A DNA stretch of 64,000 nt from JBEKUY01 sp049514555 (GTDB taxonomy: Bacteria > Acidobacteriota > Terriglobia > Acidiferrales > UBA7541). A program made the translations under genes and the position numbers. Shown here piece after piece: positions 36,907 through 45,098 of the stretch (its first letter is position 1; every line of letters starts with the position of its first letter). The stretch is taken from the NCBI GenBank assembly GCA_049514555.1, contig JBEKUY010000006.1, forward strand, positions 62,001 through 126,000, in the 5' to 3' direction. Below the pieces are notes generated by a model, which saw nothing but the letters and a program-made list of their open reading frames with translations, did no database searches and was not told the DNA's origin.

Positions 36907-37482
36907 GGCGGGCGGGCCGGACGATCGCTGGCTGCTGGGCCGAAAGGCCGGTGGCGGGAGGAAAGTCCGGACACCGCAGCTTGCGGCGTAAACGCCGCGA
37001 GCGTTGGGCGACGCGCCTGGTAACGCCAGGGGAGCGGGTTAGCAGCCCAGGCTTCGGCCTGTGCTCTCTACTCTGCTCACGGAGAGTGCCACAGAAAATA
37101 AACCGCCGGTGCGACTCATGCTTCGATGACAGGCCGCAGGAAAACCTGCGGCACGTCCTCCTCAAGCCGGTTGCGCTTGGCAAGGGTGAAACGGTGGGGT
37201 AAGAGCCCACCGCTCTCGTGGCAACACGGGAGGCACGGCAAACCCCGCGTGGTGCAAGGCCAAATAGGAGGGGAGGGCTGGCCCGGCCCTTTACCCTGAG
37301 AGCCGGCTCAGCCGGCTCGAAGGGGCTTGTTCGATGCGCTTCGTGCGCCTCGGACAATGTGAACCCTCGGGTAGGCTGCTCGAGTCACGGCGCGAGCCGT
37401 GGCCTAGAGGAATGATCGTCGCGGGACGCGGCTGCTTCTCAGCCGCGCCGCGCACAGAATCCGGCTTACAGGCCCGCCCGCC
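36907..37482 (+). ncRNA. rnpB: RNase P RNA (type A, enlarged)
   Basis: This is the catalytic RNA that matures tRNA 5' ends. The P1 stem is formed by GGCGGGCGGGCC (36907-36918) and GGCCCGCCCGCC (37471-37482). Conserved elements appear in order: GAGGAAAGTCCGGAC, CTGGTAACGCCAGG, GTGCCACAGAAAATAAACCG, AAGGGTGAAACGGTG, GGTAAGAGCCCACCG, GCAAGGCCAAATAGG, GGGTAGGCTGCTCGAG and AGAATCCGGCTTACAGG. At about 576 nt it is some 200 nt longer than E. coli M1 RNA. The extra length lies in a long P12-like arm (about 37110-37185), in the arm after AAATAGG (37268-37370) and in an extra hairpin near 37425-37455. The ends are set by pairing. Confidence 0.95.
37458..37482 (+). repeat. Left attachment repeat (attL): 3' end of rnpB
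   Basis: The last 25 nt of rnpB, AATCCGGCTTACAGG followed by CCCGCCCGCC, are identical to 53232-53256. The rnpB gene stays complete at this side. The repeat pair brackets an integrase fragment, insertion sequences and conjugation gene remnants, as expected for site-specific integration. Confidence 0.85.
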
Positions 37483-37519
37483 AATATTTTAGACTAACGT
37501 CTTTTGTTCTCAGTAGTTA

Positions 37520-37880
37520 TCAATTGATCTTCTCTTTGGCGCTTGCTGGTTGTGTCCAAAACGTGTCCAAACTCTTCTCCAAACCTTCGCCATTCTCCAT
37601 GATGCGGCGCACGCGGTCTCTTAGTTCTTTTGTGAATGGGGCGTAGTGTTTCTCCACGGTCTCGATTGTGTCACCGAGCACTTTGGCAACGTCATAAGGG
37701 CTGGCACCTTTTTCCAGCATGTCAACGGCGAGCGTGTCCCGGAACCGATGAGGATGTGCGTTGGTGACTCCGGCACGCCTTCCCAGTGCCAGCATCCGTT
37801 GATAGAGCCTTGGCCGTGTCATGGGCCTGCCTGTGTCAGGATTGAGCAATACGTGGTCTTCCGGTTCTGGCTTTAGCTGC
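37520..37880 (-). pseudogene. Tyrosine integrase, C-terminal fragment cut by an insertion sequence
   Basis: The frame reads KPEPEDHVLLNPDTG and on through the catalytic C-terminal domain of a tyrosine recombinase: HPHRFRDTLAVDML (His-x-x-Arg box), KVLGDTIETVEKHYAPF (with the nucleophilic Tyr). The N-terminal two thirds, including the first catalytic Arg, are missing. The frame ends abruptly at 37880, exactly where the insertion sequence starts. Beyond that insertion the missing part is not found, so DNA was also lost. It ends 38 bp from attL and points toward it, so it is probably the enzyme that made the rnpB integration. Confidence 0.83.
37551..37571 (+). repeat. Candidate integrase arm site, left end
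   Basis: Two tandem GTGTCCAAA units lie here, inside the 3' end of the integrase frame. A 21-bp segment is matched with one mismatch at 53123-53143 near the right end, in the same orientation. Paired repeats near both ends could be arm-type integrase binding sites; chance retention of an older integrase end is an alternative. Confidence 0.4.
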
Positions 37881-39165
37881 TGTCCCTACTAAAAACTCCG
37901 TTCTGACTGAACTGGTTGAATTTAGGCAGCTGTCGTTGTAGCTTTTCGGCGACATGCTCACGATTATTCTCTCGCTGTTTTCTTCTGCTCGGCAAGCCTT
38001 TCAAACTCGAACAGCGCTGCAAGCTGAGATTCTTGCTCTCCGACATCAGCTCTTGGTCCTCCAGCGCTTCCGCCGTGGCCATCGGCTGCGCTTGAGTCGC
38101 GCGGATCGATTCCTATGGGTATGGCTCGCACGATTCTGGGGCGGCTGGCGATCCTCATTGGTCATCGTCAAGCCCGAGACTGTCATCGCCTGGCATCGCA
38201 AGGGATTCCGACTGTACTGGAAGTGGAAGAGTCGCCATCCGGAAGGACGACCCTCCCTGTCGCTGGAAGTCATCGATCTGATTCATAGGATGAGCTTGGC
38301 GAATCCTGGCTGGGGCGCACCCCGGATTCACGGAGAACTGTTGAAACTGGGATTCGAATTGTCGCAAGCCACGGTGGCCAAGTACCTGGTTCGGCACCGG
38401 AGGCCGCCGTCGCAGAATTGGCGCACGTTTCTGAAGAACCATATGCAGAGCCTGGTCTCTGCCGATTTCTTCGTGGTTCCCACGATCACGTTCCGGCTTC
38501 TGTTTGTTTTTGTGATTCTCTCACATGATCGTCGGCGTCCTATTCATCTCGCTGTAACCGCGAATCCCACGGCGGAATGGACGACCCGGCAACTGCTGGA
38601 AGCTTTCCCTTGGGACAGTGCGCCTCGCTATCTGCTTCGCGATCGCGACGGGTGCTACGGAGAGGAATTCCACGAAACGACAGGGTGGTTGGGCATTCGC
38701 GAAGTCCTCACGGCTCCGCAATCGCCTTGGCAAAATCCCTATGTCGAGCGCCTGATCGGCACGATTCGCCGCGAGTGCCTTGATCACGTGATCGTGTTCC
38801 ATGAAGGCGCGTTACGACGAACGCTCAATTCGTATTTCAATTATTACGAGCGGTCGCGTACTCACTTGTCTCTCGACAAGGATGCTCCGATCCCTCGGAG
38901 GGTACAGCCGCCGGAGCTCGGAAAGGTGGTGGAGCTACCGGAGGTCGGCGGACTCCATCACCGATATGAACGCCGGGCAGCCTAGCCTGCCCGGATCTGC
39001 GCTCTCCTACACTGAAACTTTGCGGAGAACTCCGCTTTGTCGCCCCGCGATCAAACTACTCGCGCCTGTGTCAAACAACATCGCACACACAAAGGTCGAT
39101 CTGAATTCTTCGCTTCCCGCTTGCAGCAGCTTTTGACGACTCAGACGCAATTATTGGTAGGGACA
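37881..39165 (+). mobile_element. Complete insertion sequence with DDE transposase (IS3/IS481-like)
   Basis: The 1,285-bp element starts TGTCCCTACT at 37881 and ends with the inverse GTAGGGACA at 39165, so the outer 8-9 bp form terminal inverted repeats. It carries one transposase gene in the plus direction. No target duplication is visible: the left flank is an integrase fragment and the right flank an IS110 remnant, so a deletion or recombination probably followed insertion. Confidence 0.8.
37954..38985 (+). CDS. Transposase with rve integrase core
   Basis: This 343-aa transposase is of the retroviral-integrase-core type. The N-terminal part has a helical LQAEILALRHQLLVLQR segment and the helix-turn-helix region NPGWGAPRIHGELLKLG. 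The DDE residues are Asp171 (SADFFVV), Asp230 (LLRDRDG) and Glu265 (NPYVERLIGT). ATG 37954 lies 73 bp inside the left end. The reading frame is intact, so it may be active. Family placement between IS3 and IS481 needs a profile search. Confidence 0.9.
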   Translation: MLTIILSLFSSARQAFQTRTALQAEILALRHQLLVLQRFRRGHRLRLSRADRFLWVWLARFWGGWRSSLVIVKPETVIAWHRKGFRLYWKWKSRHPEGRPSLSLEVIDLIHRMSLANPGWGAPRIHGELLKLGFELSQATVAKYLVRHRRPPSQNWRTFLKNHMQSLVSADFFVVPTITFRLLFVFVILSHDRRRPIHLAVTANPTAEWTTRQLLEAFPWDSAPRYLLRDRDGCYGEEFHETTGWLGIREVLTAPQSPWQNPYVERLIGTIRRECLDHVIVFHEGALRRTLNSYFNYYERSRTHLSLDKDAPIPRRVQPPELGKVVELPEVGGLHHRYERRAA

Positions 39166-39166
39166 C

Positions 39167-39310
39167 CTGGGCCGCTTTGCGCCGGATTCCAACCTGAAGC
39201 GCTGGGGCACAGCGATGGCTGTGCGAGGCGGGAAGAACGGCAAGAAACGCGCCGTGGTCGCCGTGGCCAGAAAACTGTCGGTTCTGTTGCACAAGCTTTG
39301 GGTTAGCGGA
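39167..39310 (+). pseudogene. IS110-family transposase, C-terminal remnant
   Basis: The frame reads DSNLKRWGTAMAVRGGKN then GKKRAVVAVARKLSVLLHKLW, the standard C-terminal signature of IS110/IS1111 transposases. The part upstream is replaced by the right end of the insertion sequence at 39165, and downstream of GRAM the homology fades. It is a dead remnant. Confidence 0.7.
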
Positions 39311-39460
39311 CGAGCAATGGCACTCCAAGACGGAGTGGCATCGCGTTGCCTGGAACGGCCTCGGCGAGTACGCGGCGACGAAGCTGCAAGAACCACTTCG
39401 ATATCGCCTACGAAGTCTAGCAGTTCAACAAAGTCAAACTGGGTGCCCTTTGGTGAACAG

Positions 39461-40348
39461 TCATCCAGCGCTCTTCTGGAGGAGATTCAAAAATGCTTTT
39501 GCTGCGTTAGAGAGGTATTTTTCTTTGCGATAAACGTAGGAGTATTCCCGCTTCACATTCATTCCTGCCAGGGGAATCACTTGGAGAAGTCCGGCAGATA
39601 GCTCCCGCTGGACCACACCCTTCGATAGGATCGAAACTCCCAATCCGGCTTCCACGGCCTTCTTGACTCCCTCGGTGTTTCCAAACTCGATGATCTTATT
39701 CAAAGTAATGCCGTTCTCCCGGAGCCGATCTTCGACCACGGCTCTGGTTCCCGATCCTTTCGTGGACGCGATGAACGGTTCGTGAATCAGTTCTTGCGGC
39801 CTAATTCGTTTCTTCGATGCCCACTTGTGGTTGGCGGGTACGATCATCACCAGCTCATCAGTCATGAAAACCATGGCAATCAGCTTCTCGTGGGATACTT
39901 CATGAGCCACGAGGCCAACGTCGAGGCTGTTGTCCAGTACTCTGGCTTCAACTTCCTTGCTTAACAAGATATCCAAGGTGATTTCAGTGGCGGGGTATTG
40001 CCGCCTGAAAGAAAAAAGCAGATTCGGCATGATGTAAATGCCAACGGTGAAGCTCGCGCCCAGCGCAAGCTTGCCCCCGGCCAAGCCTTGTAGTTCTTTA
40101 ATCCGTCCCTCGGCTTTGGTAATGGAACCAATCATCTCCTGGGTGGTTTCAAAGAGGGTTTTGCCGGCCTGCGTCAAAGCCACTTTTCTTCCTAGACGGT
40201 CAAAGAGCGAGACCCCGTAGTACTCCTCCAACTGCTTAATGTGCTTGCTGACGCCCGGCTGGGTCAGATGCACGGCCTCGGCCGCGCGGGTGAAGCTCCG
40301 CGCTTGTGCAACCGCATGGAAGACCCGCAACTGATTCAGGTTAACCAT
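39461..40348 (-). CDS. LysR-type transcriptional regulator
   Basis: This is a 295-aa DNA-binding regulator. The winged helix-turn-helix covers residues 5-60 (LNQLRVFHAVAQARSFTRAA, HLTQPGVSKHIKQLEEYYGV). The effector domain runs from about 90 to 295 and resembles the CysL/CbbR branch (GGKLALGASFTVGIYIMPNL). It is divergent from a redoxin gene across only 97 bp, the classic arrangement in which a LysR protein controls its neighbour. The intergenic DNA contains paired ATGGCAACAA/ATGACAACAA sequences that may form part of its binding site. Redox control is inferred from the neighbours. Confidence 0.93.
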   Translation of the reverse strand: MVNLNQLRVFHAVAQARSFTRAAEAVHLTQPGVSKHIKQLEEYYGVSLFDRLGRKVALTQAGKTLFETTQEMIGSITKAEGRIKELQGLAGGKLALGASFTVGIYIMPNLLFSFRRQYPATEITLDILLSKEVEARVLDNSLDVGLVAHEVSHEKLIAMVFMTDELVMIVPANHKWASKKRIRPQELIHEPFIASTKGSGTRAVVEDRLRENGITLNKIIEFGNTEGVKKAVEAGLGVSILSKGVVQRELSAGLLQVIPLAGMNVKREYSYVYRKEKYLSNAAKAFLNLLQKSAG

Positions 40349-40445
40349 AACTGCTAGCTATCGCTCATATGGCAACAATTCATTTGAGTCATGACAACAA
40401 CCCTATGTATCGTGGCGGTGAGATCAAGTCAAGGAGAAGATTTCC

Positions 40446-41060
40446 ATGAAGAGACATCTCTTCGGTGTAGTTGTACTTGTCGTTGCGGGAGCTGTATTGC
40501 TCGCGCAGGCGTGGGCGACGCGTGTAGGAGAGCCGGCTCCCAACTTCACGGCGACCGACAGCCACGGCCAGGTTCACCGTCTCTCCGACTATGCGGGGAA
40601 GTTTGTGGTGCTCGAATGGACCAACCGCGAATGCCCTTCTACCCGGAAGCACTACGACAGCGGCAACATGCAGCGCCTACAGCGCGAGTGGACCCAGCGG
40701 GGCGTGGTCTGGCTGACCGTGGTGTCCTCGGCACCGGGGAAGCTAGGCTACGTCACCGCCGAGCAGGAGAATGCACACCTCACGCAGGTGAAAGCCTCGC
40801 CGACGGCGGTGCTACTGGACCCGAACGGCGACCTGGGCCGTCTCTACGATGCAAAGACCACTCCGCACATGTTCGTGATCGATCCGAAAGGAACGCTCCT
40901 CTACAACGGGGCCGTTGATGACCACCCCACGACCGACGCGGCCGATATCCCAGGCGCGCGGAACTATTTGTCTGAGGCGCTTGAGGAAGCCATGGCTGGC
41001 AAGGCTGTACGAAACGCTGAAACCCGGCCTTACGGCTGCCCCGTCAAGTACGCCCAATGA
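40446..41060 (+). CDS. Exported redoxin (AhpC/TSA-thioredoxin family) protein
   Basis: This is a 204-aa thioredoxin-fold protein with an N-terminal export or anchor segment (LFGVVVLVVAGAVLLAQAWA). The fold is marked by GEPAPNFTATDSHGQVHRLS, then FVVLEWTNRECPSTRKHY, where Cys63 is the likely peroxidatic or redox cysteine. HMFVIDPKGTLLYNGAVDD is the typical later strand. A second cysteine, near residue 199, lies in the C-terminal tail. A role in reducing peroxides or periplasmic disulfides is likely. It is the first gene after the divergent LysR and is followed by osmC in the same direction. Confidence 0.87.
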   Translation: MKRHLFGVVVLVVAGAVLLAQAWATRVGEPAPNFTATDSHGQVHRLSDYAGKFVVLEWTNRECPSTRKHYDSGNMQRLQREWTQRGVVWLTVVSSAPGKLGYVTAEQENAHLTQVKASPTAVLLDPNGDLGRLYDAKTTPHMFVIDPKGTLLYNGAVDDHPTTDAADIPGARNYLSEALEEAMAGKAVRNAETRPYGCPVKYAQ

Positions 41061-41136
41061 ACCAGGCGCAGGCCCATCAAGGAGAAGACGAAGCGCATTT
41101 CTACCGGCAATCACCGGTTATCGACAAGGAGGAGGC

Positions 41137-41520
41137 ATGTACAGGGCAACGATTGAGAACAGAGGGGACTCGAAGTACTATGCGACAACAAGGCACAACA
41201 GTTTCGTGATAGACACGGAGGGCCAGGGCGCAAACCCGGTTGACACGCTGCTGGCGAGCCTCTGCGGCTGCATGGGACACCAGACGCGGGACTACATGCG
41301 CGATCAGGGGATTGTCTGCAACGGTTTCAGCGTTACGGCGGAAGCAGAACCCACTGACGACAAAACGCGGCTATCCGACATCAAGGTGTGCATAGATTTG
41401 AAAGACACGCGGCTGGACAAACAACGCAAGTCCGAACTGCTGAAATATGTTGAGAGGTGCATGATCCACGGCACCTTGAAATCCAACTCAGCAATCCATG
41501 TTTCCCTGAATGGTGCGTAG
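41137..41520 (+). CDS. OsmC family peroxidase-like protein
   Basis: This 127-aa protein is a compact OsmC/YhfA-type member. Start 41137 is set by a strong AAGGAGGAGG site. The key cysteines lie in LLASLCGCMGHQTRDYM (C43 and C45) and VERCMIHGTLK (C108). OsmC proteins reduce organic hydroperoxides with thiols, though YhfA-like members are less well characterised. It follows the redoxin gene by 76 bp and is likely under the same LysR control. Confidence 0.85.
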   Translation: MYRATIENRGDSKYYATTRHNSFVIDTEGQGANPVDTLLASLCGCMGHQTRDYMRDQGIVCNGFSVTAEAEPTDDKTRLSDIKVCIDLKDTRLDKQRKSELLKYVERCMIHGTLKSNSAIHVSLNGA

Positions 41521-41564
41521 TAGCCGGCCGGGCCGACTATGGCCGGAGCGGTAACGATACGGGA

Positions 41565-41820
41565 TCACTGCTGTCCGGTCAAAAGGTCGAAGAGAATTAG
41601 TTGGTTGGCATTTTGGGGGGAATTGGCGTCCTGGTCGATGGCCTGAAGGGCACATAAAATGGGCGTTTTCTCAAAAAGCGTGAGGCTGAGAATCTGTAGA
41701 ATCTGGTACAAGCTGGCCTCTCGCCCGAGCCGCTTGCGCATAATCGCCACCAGCACGTACACGGACACCGCGATCCAGTGCGATATCGAAGTGATTTTTA
41801 CAGCTTCTACGCAACAACCC
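41565..41820 (-). pseudogene. IS4-family transposase, C-terminal remnant
   Basis: The frame reads VKITSISHWIAVSVYVLVAI then RKRLGREASLYQILQILS and LFEKTPILCALQ, the closing part of IS4-group transposases. No catalytic DDE region is upstream, so only about 85 residues remain. It points against the surrounding genes and marks a past insertion. Confidence 0.7.
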
Positions 41821-42081
41821 CACGGTTGGCGGGAGCTACGATGCTGCCAGAAACCTGCTTTCAAATCATTCCCGATGGGCAACACCGCCTACCCCACTGA
41901 CAAACAACTGCTTACGCCAACTTCACACAATTTTCCCCGGACAGCGGTGAGGTTAGAGCTACAATCAACTCGCTTGCCACCGGCGGTTTCGTCTTAGCCA
42001 GACTGAAGCGACTCTTATCCGGGTCAACCTAACCAAGAGTTAGCCGTCGGACACCGCCACCCAACACACGGAGAATGACAA

Positions 42082-42423
42082 ATGGATAGACTCGATGAAA
42101 TTTCACGCACACGGAAGAAGGCACATCAGACGCTCGTCTCACTGAAGTCGAAGGTTTACGAGGCTTTTCTCCAGATGGAGCAAGCCGCCTTTGCGGACGG
42201 TGCTCTCCCCAAGAAGACCAAGGAGTTGATTGCCATCGGCATCTCTGTGCAGATGGACTGCGAGTCATGCATGCAGTGGCATATTGACCAAGCAGCAGCC
42301 TGCGGCGCTACGTTACGTGAGGTTCTTGAAGCCGTCGAAGTGGGCATTGAGATGGCTGCTGGTCGAGCAACGGTTTCAGCCCGGTTCGCACTTGATGTCA
42401 TGGAGCGGGCATTTCCGAGGTGA
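42082..42423 (+). CDS. Carboxymuconolactone decarboxylase / AhpD-like protein
   Basis: This 113-aa helical protein carries the AhpD-type redox motif DCESCMQWHID (Cys60, Cys63, His67). The family includes AhpD alkylhydroperoxidase and gamma-carboxymuconolactone decarboxylase. The CxxC-x3-H pattern favours a thiol or peroxide role over decarboxylation. It overlaps a GTG of the next gene by 4 bases. With OsmC and the redoxin nearby, an oxidative-stress cargo is plausible. Confidence 0.85.
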   Translation: MDRLDEISRTRKKAHQTLVSLKSKVYEAFLQMEQAAFADGALPKKTKELIAIGISVQMDCESCMQWHIDQAAACGATLREVLEAVEVGIEMAAGRATVSARFALDVMERAFPR

Positions 42424-42464
42424 GCCTGAACAAGAGTCAGGTTGCCCGACCACACCCCGCGCAG

Positions 42465-42971
42465 ATGGCCACCAATACGCCAGTCACGATTCGCCGTGCC
42501 GAGTTGGCCGATGCGCCAGCCATTGCTGCTATCTACAACGAGGCGATTCTCACCACGACAGCGACGTTCGACACCGAGCCGAAGAGCGTGGACGAGCGCA
42601 CCAAATGGTTGCAGTCGCACGACGAGAGGCATCCGGTTTTGGTGGCGGTGTTGGACGGCAGGGTGGTGGGTTGGGCGTCACTGACACGATGGTCAGAGCG
42701 CGGCGCGTACGACGATACGGCCGAGACCTCGTTCTACGTTCACTCGACGCGCCGAGGCCGCGGCATCGGGCGCAAGCTCAAGGAAGCGATTATCGAGCAG
42801 GCGCGCGGGCTCCGGTATCATACCCTTATCGCGCGTGTGGTCGAGGGCAGCGGCGAGAGCATTCATCTCAATGAGAGCGCAGGTTTTGTCCATGTTGGCA
42901 CGCTCAAAGAAGTCGGGCGCAAGTTCGGCAAGCTCTTGGATGTTCACATCATGCAGAAGATGCTCGATTGA
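42465..42971 (+). CDS. GNAT family N-acetyltransferase (phosphinothricin-acetyltransferase-like)
   Basis: This is a 168-aa acetyl-CoA-dependent acetyltransferase. The opening PVTIRRAELADAPAIAAIYN, the acetyl-CoA loop RRGRGIGRKLKEAIIEQA and the late NESAGFVHVGTLKEVGRKFG match the Pat/Bar-like branch of the family. I chose ATG 42465 because the domain begins there. GTG 42420, which overlaps the AhpD-like stop as GTGA, would add 15 residues and give translational coupling. Small toxic amines or amino-acid analogues are possible substrates; that is inference. Confidence 0.87.
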   Translation: MATNTPVTIRRAELADAPAIAAIYNEAILTTTATFDTEPKSVDERTKWLQSHDERHPVLVAVLDGRVVGWASLTRWSERGAYDDTAETSFYVHSTRRGRGIGRKLKEAIIEQARGLRYHTLIARVVEGSGESIHLNESAGFVHVGTLKEVGRKFGKLLDVHIMQKMLD

Positions 42972-43347
42972 GTATGAGACACCAGGGGCCTAACAATTCG
43001 GTGCAGCGAATCGGCGAAGGCGCCCGTCGCTCACCTCTATCGTTTCGAGCAGATCGATCCTGCCTGGTCGGGGAGTCCGACCTGTGGCAAACTCGCCGCG
43101 AATTCGCCGAGAAAGTTCTAAAGTCGCCTCTTTCTCTGGGGAAGGACGTGAAGTATGGCGATGCGGTGGAAGCACCGGGATTTCCTTTTCACTTCAAAAA
43201 CTGCAAAGGATTATACACAGAGGCCCTTTGCCCGAACGCCCAAGAGTGCAGGCCGGGCTGCGCAGCCCTTCGCACTATGGTTCGGCGTATGATTTGGACC
43301 GCTTGAAACCCTAAAATGGAAATTCGTGATTCGGGGAACACACCGTC
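42972..43347. other. Gap without a recognised gene
   Basis: A plus-strand open frame at about 42968-43306 encodes a Cys-rich C-terminus (KNCKGLYTEALCPNAQECRP), but I recognise no family and its codon pattern is not convincing. No RNA or repeat is seen. Confidence 0.4.
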
Positions 43348-43977
43348 ATGGAAATCGCCATTTTGTTGTTCGATGATTTGACAGCTCTGGATGCCGTGGG
43401 ACCCTACGAAGTCCTCAAGCTCATACCGGAAGCGAAGGTGCGATTTGTAGCCAGAGAGCCGGGCCCCAAGCGGATGAATGGGGGCAGTCTGTCGCTTGTT
43501 GCTGACTGTTCTTTTCATCAGGTCCAATCTCCGGAAATCGTTCTAATTCCCGGCGGCCCGGGGGTCAGTTCGGTTTTGAGCGATCCGCCGACGTTGGATT
43601 GGGTCCGGGCTGTCCACAAAACAAGCCGTTGGATGACCTCTGTATGTACTGGTTCCCGGATCTTGGGGGCTGCTGGAATATTGCGTGGAGTCAAGGCCAC
43701 ATCCCACTGGCTGACTGTTGATTCTCTCCGCGAGTATGGCGCGGAGCCGGTCCATGAGCGCGTGGTACGGGACGGAAAAATAATCACTGCGGCTGGGGTT
43801 TCTGCCGGAATTGATATGGCATTGACGTTGGTGGGAATCGAATGTGGAGAACAACGGGCGCAGGCATTTCAGCTTGCTATCGAGTACGACCCGCAGCCTC
43901 CGTTCAATGCGGGGTCGCCGGACAAGGCGCCGAAGGGGATTGTTGAACTCTTGCGCAGCCGCGCACGGACAAAATGA
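43348..43977 (+). CDS. DJ-1/PfpI family protein (isonitrile-hydratase-like)
   Basis: This is a 209-aa member of the class I glutamine amidotransferase-like superfamily. The nucleophile elbow is SVCTGSRILGAAG with Cys100, preceded by PGGPGVSSVL. The opening IAILLFDDLTALDAVGPYEV contains the acidic residues typical of isonitrile hydratase InhA and GATase-like regulators; no C-terminal DNA-binding domain is present. Members act on isonitriles, glyoxals or as redox-sensitive chaperones. It closes the set of thiol-active genes in the element. Confidence 0.85.
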   Translation: MEIAILLFDDLTALDAVGPYEVLKLIPEAKVRFVAREPGPKRMNGGSLSLVADCSFHQVQSPEIVLIPGGPGVSSVLSDPPTLDWVRAVHKTSRWMTSVCTGSRILGAAGILRGVKATSHWLTVDSLREYGAEPVHERVVRDGKIITAAGVSAGIDMALTLVGIECGEQRAQAFQLAIEYDPQPPFNAGSPDKAPKGIVELLRSRARTK

Positions 43978-45098
43978 AGTCCGAGAGGGCGTCAGAATCA
44001 TCAACAAGAGTTCCCCGACCAACGGCTGACGACGGACAGGCCCACTTCATCTGAGCTATTGCCAATCAATGACGTTGGTCAGCCGCGTGGCCTGTATCGT
44101 ATTGGGAATGCGCAATTCCCCTGAACGTACCGGGGGGCGATGGCTGTACGGCTGTCCGCTCTCGCACAGAAACTTGCCCGGAACCGAGACCTCCTGGAAG
44201 GATTCAAGACTCACTTCCCAGCCAGAATGCCTAGGGGTGGCAGAAGCCCTCCCGATTGCCTCAGCATTATTGACCCAACCGAGGTTCACGACGCACTGGG
44301 AAGTGATTCTGCCAGTTGGGCGCGTACGGCTGTTGGCTGTGGGTCTGCGATGCTGTCCAGAAGTCCGGCACTGGCGATGCTCTACGACAGGGAAAAGCAG
44401 AAGGGCAACGCCAATCGCGCGACGCTGGCGGTGGCCCGCAAGCTGGTCGCGTATCTCCTGGCCGTCGATCGTGGCCAGCGAGACTTTCTGGTGGTTAGGA
44501 ACGAAGCACCCCGCGCCGCCTAGCCGCCGTGGAACCAACCCGTTTTTTCGGTGCGTGGCCTGCCAGGTCTCGCCGTTAACCCGACTGGGCGAAGGAGCAC
44601 CAGCTCCCGAGGCTCCCGTTGATTAGTTTCGAGACTGGCAGGAGAACAGCAACTCAATCTTCTGGGCGGCAGAGAGAGCTGCGCCAGCCAATGGAAGTCT
44701 GGTTCTCCATTGTGAGAAACCGCGGCCGCGAGGCCAATACACGCGCCGAGAGATCAAAACAGGCTTGTACCCGCGCTCCTCCGAAGCGCGTCGGGAGAGT
44801 TCTTGCCCTCTTGACAAAGACCTATCATGGAAGTCGGGTTACCGGACATCTCTAACAATGCTTCACTTTTCCGGTAAGCGCGTTCTATAAAGGGGAGAGT
44901 CAAGAGAAGAACTTCGCCGGCGACTGGAAGGATCGGAAATGTTCGCCGTGCTACCCAGCCCGGGTCATGTTGTGAGGCTCTGGGGCTTTTCTCTTTTTGC
45001 AGATTCATTTTGTTGTTGTGACGACGCCTTCGGTTTCTGAAGCAGACAAGCTGCGTGGTTGGAAGATGCCAACCATAGTTCTATCTGAGGCTCGGGGC
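43978..45098. other. Degenerate stretch between cargo and transfer genes
   Basis: About 1.1 kb hold no intact gene I can support. It includes an IS110 remnant (entered separately) and several short open frames on both strands with no motifs. The look is of decayed mobile DNA. Confidence 0.5.
44320..44523 (+). pseudogene. Second IS110-family transposase remnant
   Basis: The frame reads LSRSPALAMLYDREKQKGNA then NRATLAVARKLVAYLLAVDR and QRDFLVV, similar to the closing part of IS110-type transposases. The sequence before it lacks the expected domain, so it is a broken copy and distinct from the remnant at 39167. Confidence 0.5.

Noticed and set aside
39215..39601. Whole 128-codon frame as one gene
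   Set aside because: Only the first part matches an IS110 transposase end; the rest is out-of-family sequence overlapping the 3' end of the LysR gene.
42968..43306. 112-codon frame with a Cys-rich end
   Set aside because: No recognised family, weak start context and no supporting neighbours; kept only as a gap note.
44619..44855. Short frames on both strands in the degenerate stretch
   Set aside because: No motifs or ribosome sites; they fit decayed DNA between mobile remnants.
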